In this document: positions 10,346 to 19,766 of the stretch, piece after piece
How the letters are laid out: every line of letters begins with the position of its first letter
How positions within the stretch are numbered: position 1 is the stretch's first letter
Assembly (NCBI GenBank): GCA_027484915.1
Contig: JAIXSA010000029.1
Span: 1-40,850, forward strand
Source: Paracoccaceae bacterium
Lineage (GTDB): Bacteria; Pseudomonadota; Alphaproteobacteria; Rhodobacterales; Rhodobacteraceae
DNA length: 40,850 bases
Direction of reading: 5' to 3'
Notes under the pieces: model-generated
The model's input: only the letters and a program-made list of their open reading frames with translations
The model's database searches: none
Told to the model about the DNA's origin: nothing
Position numbers and translations under genes: made by a program

Positions 10346-10516
10346 TCAGGCCTTGTCGTCCTTCTTCGCGGCGGCGGCGGCCTTCATCCGGGCGAGGAGC
10401 TGTTCTTGCGTCTCGCGCGGGGGTTTGACGGCCTTGGGCGCGCCCTTTTGGGCGTGGTCGGGACCGCGCAGGGTGCTGCGGGCGCCCTTGGGGTTGCCGG
10501 ATTTCGAGTAGTCCAT
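10346..10516 (-). CDS. Small basic protein, 56 residues, conserved type
   Basis: A short gene on the minus strand encodes a very basic, low-complexity protein starting MDYSKSGNPKGARSTLRGPD and ending in KAAAAAKKDDKA. AAGGGA lies about 8 nt upstream of the ATG. I recall similar MDYSKxGxPKG proteins in Rhodobacterales, but could not check this. The middle (ETQEQLLARMKAAAAAK) should form a charged helix. No known domain. Its stop codon adjoins the methyltransferase reading frame, so the two are likely cotranscribed and possibly translationally coupled. It might bind nucleic acid, but that is a guess from charge only. Confidence 0.7.
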   Translation of the reverse strand: MDYSKSGNPKGARSTLRGPDHAQKGAPKAVKPPRETQEQLLARMKAAAAAKKDDKA

Positions 10517-11002
10517 GTGAGGGTCCCTTCGGGGGAGGCGTGGGACTTGGGGATGCCGGATTTGGGGGCGGGGGGCAAGGGGCTGCGTGAGTGTCCACGC
10601 GTGGACGGGAGTGCGGGGTGAGCGAAATCAAGGGGTTGGATTTGTGCGTTAGGGAAGTCTTTACCTCGTTTCCACATGCTTCGTCGCGCAGTATCCCGAC
10701 AAAAGCAGGGTTGGTTGGTGGCAGGGTTGGGCGTGAGCCTAGCTGCGAGGTGCCTTCGGCGGCCGGCCGACCGGGCGACGGCGGCAAGGCCCTTGTACCT
10801 GTGCAATCCGGTTGGCCGGTGACTTTGGATCGCGCAGGGCCTTGTTCGCAAGAGTGCGGTCGAGATAGAGGCGGCCTGCGAATGCAGCGGATAGCCGCTC
10901 TTGACCTAAGCTGAGGCTTTCCTGCGCCGGTCCGGGTGCGCGTGACGGTCACCCACACTGGCCGATGATTGGGTCGACGGCGTGAGACGGTCGGCGCGGC
11001 GG
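10517..11002. other. Gene-free stretch of about 490 bp
   Basis: No convincing gene is seen. Open frames here have no ribosome binding site and no recognisable protein character. A short inverted repeat GTGAC-G-GTCAC lies at 10942-10952. No tRNA fold and no clear terminator with a T-run was found. The stretch separates the mdh-glycosyltransferase pair from the small-gene/methyltransferase pair and must hold the promoter for the latter. Confidence 0.5.
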
Positions 11003-12974
<1,972 letters not shown>

Positions 12975-13001
12975 TTAGCGGTAACGACGGCGGAGGACGC
13001 G

Positions 13002-13751
13002 ATGGAAGATCTGGGATTCTGGGTGGCGGCCGTGGTCGCGGCGTCGCTGGTGGGGATGGGCAAGGGCGGCGTTCCCATCGTCGGCATGCTGGCGGTGCCG
13101 ATCATGGCGCTGGTGATGAACCCGGTGGTTGCGGCGGGGATGCTGCTGCCGGTCTATGTCGTTTCGGACATGTTCGGGCTTTACGCCTACCGCCATGCCT
13201 TCGACCGGCGAGTGCTGGCGATCCTAGTGCCGGGAGCGGTGGTCGGGATCGGTGTGGGCTGGGCGACGGCCTCGGTGGTGTCCGAGGATGCGGTGACGCT
13301 GCTGGTGGGTGTGATCGGCCTGGCCTTTGCGTTGAACCTGATCCTGCGGAAACCCGTGGTGGCCGAGCCGAAGGCACCTCAGGTCGCGCCGGGCCTGTTC
13401 TGGGGCGCGGTGACGGGGTTCACCAGTTTCGTCAGCCACGCGGGCGCGCCGCCATATCAGGTCTACACGATGCCCCTGGGGCTGACGAAGGCGGTGTTTG
13501 CCGGGACCTCGACCATTGCCTTTGCGATCATCAATGCGGTGAAGCTTGTGCCATACTACGCTCTGGGTCAGTTGGGCCTGGAGAACCTGAAGCACGCGGC
13601 GGTACTGTCGCTCCCGGCGGCGCTGGCGGTCTTTGCCGGGGTGGCGTTGGTCAAGCGGATGCCGGAGAAGCTGTTCTTCCAGGCGGTGACCTGGGCGCTT
13701 TTGCTGATTTCGATCAAGCTGATCTGGGACGGGGCACACGAGCTGATCTGA
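13002..13751 (+). CDS. TSUP (TauE/SafE) family permease
   Basis: This 249-residue protein is almost entirely hydrophobic, with about seven or eight membrane segments. It shows the repeated short glycine-rich signature of the TauE/SafE family (GMGKGGVPIVGM at the N-terminus, and FTSFVSHAGAPPYQVY in the second half). Members export or import small organic or sulfur-containing anions across the inner membrane; the substrate here is unknown. The ATG at 13002 has GGAGG six nt upstream and is better than earlier possible starts. It is divergent from mdh across a region holding TGGTATACCA. Confidence 0.88.
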   Translation: MEDLGFWVAAVVAASLVGMGKGGVPIVGMLAVPIMALVMNPVVAAGMLLPVYVVSDMFGLYAYRHAFDRRVLAILVPGAVVGIGVGWATASVVSEDAVTLLVGVIGLAFALNLILRKPVVAEPKAPQVAPGLFWGAVTGFTSFVSHAGAPPYQVYTMPLGLTKAVFAGTSTIAFAIINAVKLVPYYALGQLGLENLKHAAVLSLPAALAVFAGVALVKRMPEKLFFQAVTWALLLISIKLIWDGAHELI

Positions 13752-13895
13752 CCCGGATGTTGCGGGTTCGGGCCGTGGGCGGATGGTCTTTTCGCGCGGT
13801 TGTGCGAGGTTAAGCGCCGCGTGCCCCCACACCCTCTCCCTCCCCACGAAGGGTGAGCGAAGCGAGGGCGTGGCGGATCAGGTAGGAGTTTGCCG

Positions 13896-14150
13896 ATGCT
13901 GCCCGATGCCGATGCGCTTTACGCCTCGCTTGCCGCGCGGGATGGCCGGTTCGACGGGCTGGCCTTCGTCTGCGTGAAGACGACGGGGATCTTTTGCCGG
14001 ATGACCTGCCCCGCGCGGACGCCTTTCCTGCGCAATGTGGAGTTCCGCGCTTTGGTCGAGGAGTGTCAGGCGGCGGGGTTCCGGCCCTGCAAGCGCTGTC
14101 ACCCTCAGGCCGGGTCGCCGCTGGTCGGGTCTTCGGTCAAGACCTCGTAG
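13896..14150 (+). CDS. Ada-type Zn-binding domain, stand-alone or truncated
   Basis: The 84-residue protein matches the N-terminal domain of Ada, which accepts methyl groups from DNA phosphotriesters. All four zinc cysteines are present: Cys34 and Cys38 in GIFCRMTCPAR, and Cys65 and Cys68 in RPCKRCHP. GGTAGGAG precedes the ATG by 7 nt. Full Ada proteins continue with an AraC-type helix-turn-helix and a glycosylase or methyltransferase domain. Here the similarity stops directly after CKRCHP, and the last 14 codons run over the 3' end of the convergent gene. Short stand-alone Ada domains do exist, so it may be functional, or it may be a fragment. Confidence 0.65.
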   Translation: MLPDADALYASLAARDGRFDGLAFVCVKTTGIFCRMTCPARTPFLRNVEFRALVEECQAAGFRPCKRCHPQAGSPLVGSSVKTS

Positions 14151-14413
14151 TTCGAGCCGGAGGCCATCAGGCACATGAGTCCGTCGGGGAGGGTCATGGT
14201 GATCGACCAGGTGCCGGTTTCGTCGGAGGCATAAAGCTCCATCACTGCTGCCTGACCGGCGATGCCGACGGCGCGGCGGGTCTCGTCGTAGCGTTCGGCC
14301 AGAAGCGTGGTGACCGCCTCGCGGCTGTCGCATTGCGGGGCGGAATGGGCGATCTGGGTCGCGGCGAGGACGGCAGCGAGGCCGAAGGAGAGGGCGAAGA
14401 GCTGCTGGGACAT
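14105..14413 (-). CDS. Small exported protein of unknown function
   Basis: The 102-residue product starts with a signal peptide (MSQQLFALSFGLAAVLAATQIAHSA in two halves: MSQQLFALSF, GLAAVLAATQIAHSA), followed by a mature domain of about 77 residues. Two cysteines (in PQCDSR and GLMCLM) could form a disulfide in the periplasm. AAAGG lies upstream of the ATG. No domain was recognised; it resembles short conserved Rhodobacterales exported proteins. Its 3' end overlaps the convergent Ada-like gene by 46 bp. Confidence 0.72.
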   Translation of the reverse strand: MSQQLFALSFGLAAVLAATQIAHSAPQCDSREAVTTLLAERYDETRRAVGIAGQAAVMELYASDETGTWSITMTLPDGLMCLMASGSNYEVLTEDPTSGDPA

Positions 14414-14562
14414 GGGCGGGCCTTTCTGGCTTGGGATGCGGGAAAGGCTGGCGGGATCGGGCTGACGGGCGGTTAACGGGGCGTCCCTGTGCTGCGGGCG
14501 CGCGATCTTTCTGCGCTGCGGCGGATTTGGGCTTGCCGTTTGTGTCCGATCCGTGCTTTCAA

Positions 14563-14579
14563 GCGCAAGAATGTTGCGC
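14563..14579. promoter_or_regulatory. GCGCAA-N5-TTGCGC inverted repeat before the malyl-CoA thioesterase gene
   Basis: A 6-bp inverted repeat with 5-bp spacer ends one base before the ribosome binding site GGAGGTGA of the next gene. It could be an operator or a small mRNA hairpin that influences translation. A TTGC...GCAA symmetry also occurs before ccr (35922-35939). The similarity between the two is only partial. Confidence 0.3.
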
Positions 14580-14590
14580 GGAGGTGAGTC

Positions 14591-15433
14591 GTGACGCGTC
14601 CCTATCGGTCTGTCCTGTACATCCCCGCGTCGCGTGAGCGGGCGCTGGAGAAGGCGCGGGAGCTGGCGGCGGATGCGATCATCTTCGATCTGGAGGACGC
14701 GGTTTCACCCGAGGAGAAGGTCCGGGCGCGGGAGGTGCTGGGAGCTGCGCTGGGCGCGGATTACGGCGGGCGGGCGCGGATCGTTCGGGTGAACGGGCTG
14801 GGGACGGAGTGGGTCGAGGGAGATCTGGCGACATTCGGCGCGCATCCGGGGGTGGATGCGGTGCTGGTGCCGAAGGTGAACGGATCGGCCGATCTGGAGC
14901 TGGTGGCGGGCAAGGTGAAGGCTCCGCTCTGGGCGATGCTGGAAACGGCGAAGGGGTGCCTTCGCGCCGCAGAGATCGCTACGCATCCCCGGCTGGAGGG
15001 GATGGTCATGGGGACCAATGACCTGGCCAAGGAGCTGGGCGCCCGGTTCCGCAGCGACCGGCTGCCGCTGATGGCGGGGCTTGGCACTTGCGTGCTGGCG
15101 GCGCGGGCGGAGGGGAAGGTCATCGTCGACGGGGTGTTCAACGCCTTCAAGGACGAGGCGGGGCTGCGGGCGGAGTGCGAGCAGGGCCGCGACATGGGGT
15201 TTGACGGCAAGACGCTGATCCATCCGGCGCAGTTGGCGATTGCGAATGAGGTCTTCGCCCCATCCGAGGAGGAGGTCGCGCAGGCCCGTAGGATGATCGC
15301 GGCCTATGCCGAGGCGCGGGCGCGGGGCGAGGGCGTGGCAGTGGTCGATGGCCGGATTGTGGAGAACCTGCACGTCGCCACGGCCGAGGCGCTGATCGAG
15401 AAGGCCGAGGCGATTGCGGCGGTTGCGGTTTAG
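14591..15433 (+). CDS. (3S)-malyl-CoA thioesterase, CitE/HpcH-HpaI aldolase family
   Basis: This 280-residue protein belongs to the citrate lyase beta/malyl-CoA lyase family. IIFDLEDAV carries the acidic residues, IVRVNG the substrate arginine (Arg66), and MLETAKG the Mg-binding Glu118; GTNDLAKEL follows. Malyl-CoA lyases of this group are usually near 320 residues. The shorter length and the place near mch and sdh point to the malyl-CoA thioesterase (Mcl2/Mct of R. sphaeroides), which hydrolyses malyl-CoA to malate and CoA in the ethylmalonyl-CoA pathway. A lyase role cannot be excluded from sequence alone. The GTG start has GGAGGTGA upstream. Confidence 0.82.
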   Translation: MTRPYRSVLYIPASRERALEKARELAADAIIFDLEDAVSPEEKVRAREVLGAALGADYGGRARIVRVNGLGTEWVEGDLATFGAHPGVDAVLVPKVNGSADLELVAGKVKAPLWAMLETAKGCLRAAEIATHPRLEGMVMGTNDLAKELGARFRSDRLPLMAGLGTCVLAARAEGKVIVDGVFNAFKDEAGLRAECEQGRDMGFDGKTLIHPAQLAIANEVFAPSEEEVAQARRMIAAYAEARARGEGVAVVDGRIVENLHVATAEALIEKAEAIAAVAV

Positions 15434-15472
15434 GGGCAGGGTGCGCGCCAATGAACCGGCTGGAGGCCTTCG

Positions 15473-16042
15473 ATGACGTTGATTGTTCTGGGATTGGCAC
15501 TGTGGTGGGCGGCGCATCTGTGGAAACGGGTCGCTCCCGCATCGCGCGCGGGCTTTGGCGAGCGTGGCAAGGGGCTGGTCACGGTGCTGGTGCTGGCGGG
15601 CGTGGTGCTGATGGTCGTTGGTTACCGTGGCAGCGACTGGCTGGGGATCGAGGCCGCGGAGTTCGTGCCCGTCTGGGACGCGCCACGGTTCTTGATCCAC
15701 GTGAACAACCTGCTGATGCTGTTCGCCTTCTATCTGTATGCGGCCTCCGGCATGAAGACGCGGATCACCCGTGTCATCCGGCATCCGCAGCTGACGGCGG
15801 TGAAGACCTGGGCCGTGGCGCATCTGCTGGTGAATGGGGACTTGGCAGCGATCGTGCTGTTCGGCGGGATCCTCGCCTGGGCCGTCGTGTCCGTCATTCT
15901 GATCAACAAGGCCGAGCCGCGCGGGCCGTTGCCGGAGCCTGCGTCGGTAGGCAAGGAAGTGGGCGCGATCGTGGGGGCAGTGGTGGTGATGGGGGTGGTG
16001 ATGATGATCCACAACTGGCTGGGAGTGCCGCCCTGGGGCTGA
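15473..16042 (+). CDS. NnrU family membrane protein
   Basis: The 189-residue protein has about five membrane segments, one at the very N-terminus and others near residues 37-50, 75-92, 110-145 and 160-178. Between them lie MVVGYRGSDW and HVNNLLMLFAFYLYAASGMKT. This pattern fits the NnrU family, first named in nitric oxide reduction clusters and also related to a carotenoid isomerase. Its role outside denitrification is unclear. GGAGG lies 7 nt before the ATG. It is in the same direction as the malyl-CoA thioesterase gene 39 bp upstream, so cotranscription is likely. Confidence 0.82.
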   Translation: MTLIVLGLALWWAAHLWKRVAPASRAGFGERGKGLVTVLVLAGVVLMVVGYRGSDWLGIEAAEFVPVWDAPRFLIHVNNLLMLFAFYLYAASGMKTRITRVIRHPQLTAVKTWAVAHLLVNGDLAAIVLFGGILAWAVVSVILINKAEPRGPLPEPASVGKEVGAIVGAVVVMGVVMMIHNWLGVPPWG

Positions 16043-16114
16043 GGTCGGTTGGGGGGCACACCCCCAAGCGTCCAGTGGTTCCCGAACCAATTGCGCTCCA
16101 CTGGGCGCACCCGT

Positions 16115-16138
16115 GGGATACTTGTGCAAAGATGAAAG
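16115..16138. repeat. Copy 1 of a dispersed 24-bp repeat
   Basis: This 24-bp stretch begins GGGATACTTG and ends GCAAAGATGAAAG. It agrees with 39511-39534 at 21 of 24 positions. Both copies lie just behind a gene. This copy also lies directly before the GTG of the DUF1737 gene. Similar short repeats at gene ends are common in Rhodobacter-type genomes as far as I remember. Confidence 0.6.
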
Positions 16139-16153
16139 CAGGGAGATCGGGGC

Positions 16154-16357
16154 GTGAAGCTCTATCGGTTCTTGAGCGCGGATGACACGTCGGCTTTCTG
16201 TCACAAGGTGACGGCGGCCTTGAACAAGGGGTGGGAGCTGCATGGCGGCCCGACGTACGCCTTCGACTCAGCCAATGGCGTGATGCGCTGTGGCCAGGCG
16301 GTCGTGAAAGAGGTCGAGGGCGAGTACCACCCGGATGTGAAGTTGGGCGAGCAATGA
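16154..16357 (+). CDS. DUF1737 domain protein
   Basis: This 67-residue protein starts with GTG and reads MKLYRFLSADDTSAFCHKVT, then a conserved block ALNKGWELHGGPTYAFD typical of DUF1737. Function unknown; a small soluble protein with two cysteines. GGGAGATC upstream may serve for ribosome binding. Its stop codon overlaps the start of mch (ATGA), so the two are translationally coupled. Confidence 0.82.
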   Translation: MKLYRFLSADDTSAFCHKVTAALNKGWELHGGPTYAFDSANGVMRCGQAVVKEVEGEYHPDVKLGEQ

Positions 16358-17376
16358 AGACAAATCCGGGGCGCTTCTTCGAGGATTATCGACTGGGCGA
16401 GGTGATCGTCCATGCGGTGCCGCGGACCGTTGGGGCGGGAGAGCGGGCGCTGTACCATGCGCTTTATCCGGCGCGGGGGGCCCTGTATTCCTCGGACGAG
16501 TTCGCGAAGGGCGTGGGGTTGGCGGCTTCGCCCCTGGACGATCTGGTGGCGTTCCATACGGTCTTTGGCAAGACGGTGCCGGATATCAGCCTGAACGCCG
16601 TGGCGAACCTGGGGTACGCCGAGGGGCGCTGGCTGAAGCCGGTCTGGCCTGGGGATACCCTGCGGTCGACATCCGAGGTGATCGGGTTGAAGGAGACCTC
16701 GTCGGGTGCGACCGGCGTGGTCTGGGTGCGGACGCGGGGGGTGAACCAGCATGGCGAGGCGGTGCTGGAGTATGTCCGCTGGGTGATGGTGCGGAAACGG
16801 CGGCGCGAGGTGGTGGTGCCGGTTTCGGTGCCGGAGCTGGCCCCGGTCGTTGATCCGGGCGCGCTGGTGGTGCCTGAGGGATTGGACTTCAGCCGGTACG
16901 ACTTCGCGCTGGCGGGGGAGCCACATCGCTGGGGCGACTACAAGGTCGGCGAGGTGATCGACCATGTGGACGCGGTGACGGTCGAGGAGGCCGAGCACAT
17001 GCTGGCCACGCGGTTGTGGCAGAACACCGCGAAGGTGCATTTCGACGTGACCCAGCGCGAGGACGGCAGGCGTCTGATCTATGGCGGGCATGTGATCAGC
17101 CTGGCGCGGGCCTTGTCCTTCAATGGCTTGGCCAATGCGCAGATGATCGTGGCGCTGAATGCGGGGGCTCATGCGAACCCCTGTTTCGCGGGCGACACGG
17201 TGCGCGCCTGGTCGGAGGTGCTGGACCGGGCGGAAACCTCGGTGCCGTCCGTGGGGGCCTTGCGGCTGCGGCTGGTGGCGACGCGGGGCAATGCCGGGGC
17301 ATTGCGCGGGGCGGACGGGAAGTATCTGCCCGAGGTGCTTCTGGATCTGGACATCTGGGTGCTGATACCGGTTTGA
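16354..17376 (+). CDS. mch: Mesaconyl-CoA hydratase (beta-methylmalyl-CoA dehydratase)
   Basis: The 340-residue protein is a fused double MaoC-like hotdog dehydratase, the same length class as Mch of R. sphaeroides (about 343). It interconverts mesaconyl-CoA and beta-methylmalyl-CoA in the ethylmalonyl-CoA pathway. The N-terminal half begins GRFFEDYRLGEVIVHAVPRT and the second half has WGDYKVGEVIDHVDAVTVEE and IYGGHVISLARALSFNGL. The C-terminus ends GKYLPEVLLDLDIWVLIPV. The ATG overlaps the DUF1737 stop codon. A second copy of only the C-terminal part lies 0.5 kb downstream, see 17851-17985. Confidence 0.9.
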   Translation: MKTNPGRFFEDYRLGEVIVHAVPRTVGAGERALYHALYPARGALYSSDEFAKGVGLAASPLDDLVAFHTVFGKTVPDISLNAVANLGYAEGRWLKPVWPGDTLRSTSEVIGLKETSSGATGVVWVRTRGVNQHGEAVLEYVRWVMVRKRRREVVVPVSVPELAPVVDPGALVVPEGLDFSRYDFALAGEPHRWGDYKVGEVIDHVDAVTVEEAEHMLATRLWQNTAKVHFDVTQREDGRRLIYGGHVISLARALSFNGLANAQMIVALNAGAHANPCFAGDTVRAWSEVLDRAETSVPSVGALRLRLVATRGNAGALRGADGKYLPEVLLDLDIWVLIPV

Positions 17377-17439
17377 CGGTTGCCCGTGGGCGCATAGGCT
17401 ACTACCGGGGAATGCGGCGTTCACAGAAAGGGATGAACC

Positions 17440-17850
17440 ATGAAGGCGTTGATTCTAGCGGGTCTTGTGTCCTTGGCACCGACCGTCGCGCTTGCGGAAG
17501 GCTGCACGCTTGACGGGGGCGTGGTCGTCGCGAAGGTCGAGGCGATGAACCAGCTGATGCTGGATCTTGACGTCGCGGGCTTCGTTGCGGCCATCAAGGA
17601 GGAGATCGGGCTTGATCTTGGCGATAGCCTGAATGGAGTCGCCGAAATCTACAGCGCGGGCTTCGACGGCTGCGACACGATCGCCCAGCGCAGCGATCTG
17701 GGCGGGATGGTGCAGAGCGTGGTGATGTTCAACGGCAAGGTCGGGCCACTGTTCGGCTACTGGCTGTCCGTGCCGAAGGGGGATGGTTACCGGGTGATCT
17801 CGTTCACCTTGAACACCGACCTGGAGAAGGTCATGGCGAACCTGCGCTAA
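17440..17850 (+). CDS. Small exported protein of unknown function
   Basis: The 136-residue protein begins with a signal peptide (MKALILAGLVSLAPTVALAE), giving a periplasmic domain of about 116 residues. Two cysteines in the mature part (EGCTLDG, FDGCDTIAQ) may be bridged. No known domain was recognised. It sits between a complete mch gene and a leftover piece of a second mch 3' end that begins in the codon after its stop. The gene may thus have arrived or been rearranged together with mch. GGG upstream of the ATG is a weak ribosome binding site. Confidence 0.72.
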   Translation: MKALILAGLVSLAPTVALAEGCTLDGGVVVAKVEAMNQLMLDLDVAGFVAAIKEEIGLDLGDSLNGVAEIYSAGFDGCDTIAQRSDLGGMVQSVVMFNGKVGPLFGYWLSVPKGDGYRVISFTLNTDLEKVMANLR

Positions 17851-17985
17851 AAGCAGGTCGGCGCACCGCGGTTTCGGTTGGTGGCCGTCAAGCAGGGCGC
17901 TGTCCCCTTTGCGCTGAAGGATGAGGCCGGGAAGTACCTGCCGCAGGTTCTGCCGGATCTGGATTGGCGGGCGCTGGTCCCGCGC
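17851..17985 (+). pseudogene. Leftover 3' end of a second mesaconyl-CoA hydratase gene
   Basis: These 45 codons have no start of their own and translate to a segment containing VGAPRFRLVAVK and DEAGKYLPQVLPDLDWRALVPR (split here at KDE). The end of the intact Mch reads VGALRLRLVATR and ADGKYLPEVLLDLDIWVLIPV. The match covers the last ~42 residues of the enzyme and fits codon by codon, apart from a few inserted residues. The frame then continues without stop into the next gene. It is a remnant left after duplication or replacement of mch. The remnant is closer to what I recall of other Rhodobacter Mch ends than to the intact copy here. Confidence 0.8.
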
Positions 17986-18060
17986 TGGGGTGCTCTTCCC
18001 GGGCCTTGCGAGAGCGGATCGCTTCGGCATATCTGCCGGGGAATCTGCCTGGAGAGCCTG

Positions 18061-18801
18061 ATGCGCCGCCTTGCCCTTGCTGCCGCCCTTGTCCTGTCTG
18101 CCGCGCCTCTGGCGGCACAGGAGCCAACCGACGCCCAGATTGCCTTTGTCGAAGGCAGCGTCCTGTCGATCTTTTACCACGAGTTCGGGCATGCGCTGAT
18201 CGACATCCTTCGGTTGCCGGTGTTGGGGCAGGAGGAGGATGCCGCGGATATCCTGTCGGTCGTGCTGACCAACACGCTGTGGAAAGAGGACATGGCACGC
18301 GAGACGGCCTGGGCCGCGGCGACCTCGTGGCGGATGATGGCCGATGAGGCGGGCGAAGTGGACGAGGAAAGCTATGCCGGAGTGCATGGGCTGGACCTGC
18401 AGCGCCATTACACCACGGTCTGCCTCTTCTACGGCGCGAACCCAGACGCGCGGGCCGATTTCGTCGAGGAGTTCGCCCTGCCCGCAGACCGGGCCGAAGG
18501 CTGCCCCGACGAATATGCGCTGGCCGCGGAAAGCTGGGGTATCTATCTGGACGAAATGGCCGCCGACGCGCCAGGCACTGCCATCACCATGGAGGTGGAC
18601 CCGGCTGACAGGATCTCGATCCTCTTGGGCGACGAGGTGGCGGCCCTGAACCAGTATTTCGCCCTGCCGGAGGGGCTGACCGTCAAGCTTGAGTCCTGTG
18701 GCGAAGAGAATGCGTTCTACCATCCTTCGGACAAGACCATCACCTTCTGCACGGAATATGTCGATTACCTGTGGGAACAGGCCGAACAGGCAGGGTTGTG
18801 A
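18061..18801 (+). CDS. DUF4344 putative metallopeptidase, exported
   Basis: The 246-residue protein has a signal peptide (MRRLALAAALVLSAAPLAAQ) and the zinc-peptidase motif HEFGH (His40, Glu41, His44) followed by a downstream acidic QEEDAADILS, as in the DUF4344 family. Likely periplasmic. Conserved cysteines (TTVCLFYG, EGCPDEY, ESCGEENA, TFCTEY) suggest disulfides. The frame is open further upstream, but that part is the mch leftover; the ATG at 18061 begins the signal peptide. Its stop codon lies inside the first operator palindrome of the sdh region. The peptide substrate is unknown. Confidence 0.82.
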   Translation: MRRLALAAALVLSAAPLAAQEPTDAQIAFVEGSVLSIFYHEFGHALIDILRLPVLGQEEDAADILSVVLTNTLWKEDMARETAWAAATSWRMMADEAGEVDEESYAGVHGLDLQRHYTTVCLFYGANPDARADFVEEFALPADRAEGCPDEYALAAESWGIYLDEMAADAPGTAITMEVDPADRISILLGDEVAALNQYFALPEGLTVKLESCGEENAFYHPSDKTITFCTEYVDYLWEQAEQAGL

Positions 18802-18827
18802 TCACGCTAGAAATGGGCGTGATCACA
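18797..18827. promoter_or_regulatory. Two operator-like palindromes before sdhC, 21 bp apart
   Basis: TGTGATCACG (18797-18806) and CGTGATCACA (18818-18827) are each one base from the TGTGATCACA motif found before sucC, and their starts are again exactly 21 bp apart. They lie 155-190 bp before the sdhC start. The stop codon of the preceding metallopeptidase gene is part of the first site. The shared motif and phasing argue for one regulator of sucC and sdh operons, possibly AkgR-like. Confidence 0.75.
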
Positions 18828-18983
18828 AGATCGAAAAAACTTCGCCCTGATACCGCCAACATGCTGCTTCTGCGGCACATCGGCGCGTGACTTGGGCGAA
18901 AAAGACGCTATTCAGAACGGTAACAAGCGTAGCCGCCGCACCGGTCCGGGCCGGTCGCGCGGCCAGCGACGAAGGGAACCGTA

Positions 18984-19376
18984 ATGGCTGAACCGAAGCG
19001 GGTCGAACGGCCCATGTCCCCGTTCATGATCGGGCCGTACTATCGGCCGCAGATGACCTCGATCTCATCGATCCTGACGCGGATCACCGGCCATGCGCTG
19101 GTTGCGGGCGTGATCCTGGGGGTCTGGTGGCTGCTGGCGGCGGCGACGTCGGAGGCCTATTTCGCCACGGCGAATGCTGTTGCGACAAGCTGGTTCGGGG
19201 ATCTGGTCTTCACGGGGTCGATGTGGGCGGTCTGGTATCACTACCTGGCCGGGCTGCGGCATCTGTACTTCGATGCGGGGCACGGGCTTGAGGTTCCGAC
19301 AGCTGAAAAGCTGGGTTGGGCGTGCATCATCGGGTCGGTGGTGCTGACTGTGATCACAATTCTTCTGGTTCAGTGA
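18984..19376 (+). CDS. sdhC: Succinate dehydrogenase cytochrome b556 subunit
   Basis: The 130-residue membrane protein is the larger anchor of complex II, binding heme b and quinone with SdhD. It has three membrane segments (about 37-55, 71-90, 108-128). SISSILTRITGH (27-38) is the quinone-site motif, and WYHYLAGLRHLYFD holds His86 and His93, the latter a likely heme-region histidine. It is the first gene of sdhC-sdhD-sdhA. The 182-bp leader carries the two palindromes, and a third perfect copy lies within the 3' end of the gene. Confidence 0.95.
   Translation: MAEPKRVERPMSPFMIGPYYRPQMTSISSILTRITGHALVAGVILGVWWLLAAATSEAYFATANAVATSWFGDLVFTGSMWAVWYHYLAGLRHLYFDAGHGLEVPTAEKLGWACIIGSVVLTVITILLVQ
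19349..19358. promoter_or_regulatory. Perfect TGTGATCACA inside the 3' end of sdhC
   Basis: The full 10-bp palindrome lies in the last codons of sdhC (coding for L-T-V-I-T-I), 30 bp before sdhD. It is the only copy of the motif inside a gene in this window. It may allow looping with the upstream pair or affect elongation, or it may be chance. Confidence 0.45.
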
Positions 19377-19387
19377 GGAAGGCCGCG

Positions 19388-19759
19388 ATGCGCTATATCA
19401 CTCCCCGCAAGCGGGCTGAGGGCCGGGGTGCCGCCCATCACGGGACGGAACACCATTGGTCGATGACGGTGTCGGCCGTTGGCTTGGCCTTCCTTGTGCC
19501 GGTCTGGCTGTACGTGTTCGGGAAAGCTCTGGGCCAGAGCCGCGAAGTCGTGGTCGAGACGTTTGGCAGCCCGTTCCCGGCGATCCTGACGGCGCTGCTC
19601 TTGGTGGTGGGAATGCGCCATTTCGCGATGGGCGCGACCACGATGATCGAGGATTATGCCCGGGGCTCGGTGCGGAAGATGCTGATCATCTTCGTGACCT
19701 GCCTGGCCTGGGTGATCGCCGCGACGGGGCTGTTCGCCCTGGCCCGCATGGCTCTGTAA
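19388..19759 (+). CDS. sdhD: Succinate dehydrogenase hydrophobic membrane anchor subunit
   Basis: The 123-residue protein is the small anchor of complex II. Its N-terminus ([20 protein letters not shown]) is soluble, then three membrane segments follow (about 26-45, 62-80, 98-120). [16 protein letters not shown] has His78, a likely heme ligand, and the Asp89-Tyr90 pair of the quinone site. The start at 19388 lies 11 bp after the sdhC stop, with GAGGAAGG upstream. Confidence 0.94.
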   Translation: MRYITPRKRAEGRGAAHHGTEHHWSMTVSAVGLAFLVPVWLYVFGKALGQSREVVVETFGSPFPAILTALLLVVGMRHFAMGATTMIEDYARGSVRKMLIIFVTCLAWVIAATGLFALARMAL

Positions 19760-19766
19760 GGACCTG

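Noticed and set aside
8853-10511. 552-codon plus-strand open frame across two minus-strand genes
   Set aside because: It crosses gene boundaries, is Gly/Glu/Val-repetitive, and lies opposite proteins with clear signal peptide and methyltransferase motifs.
10591-10914. 107-codon frame on the plus strand in the gap before the mdh pair
   Set aside because: No ribosome binding site, unlikely amino-acid sequence and weak codon bias.
13826-13870. CCCTCTCCCTCC...GAAGGGTGAGCGAAGCGAGGG stretch before the Ada-like gene (middle omitted)
   Set aside because: Looks like a common intergenic repeat, but only one copy is seen here and no clear stem, so I do not list it.
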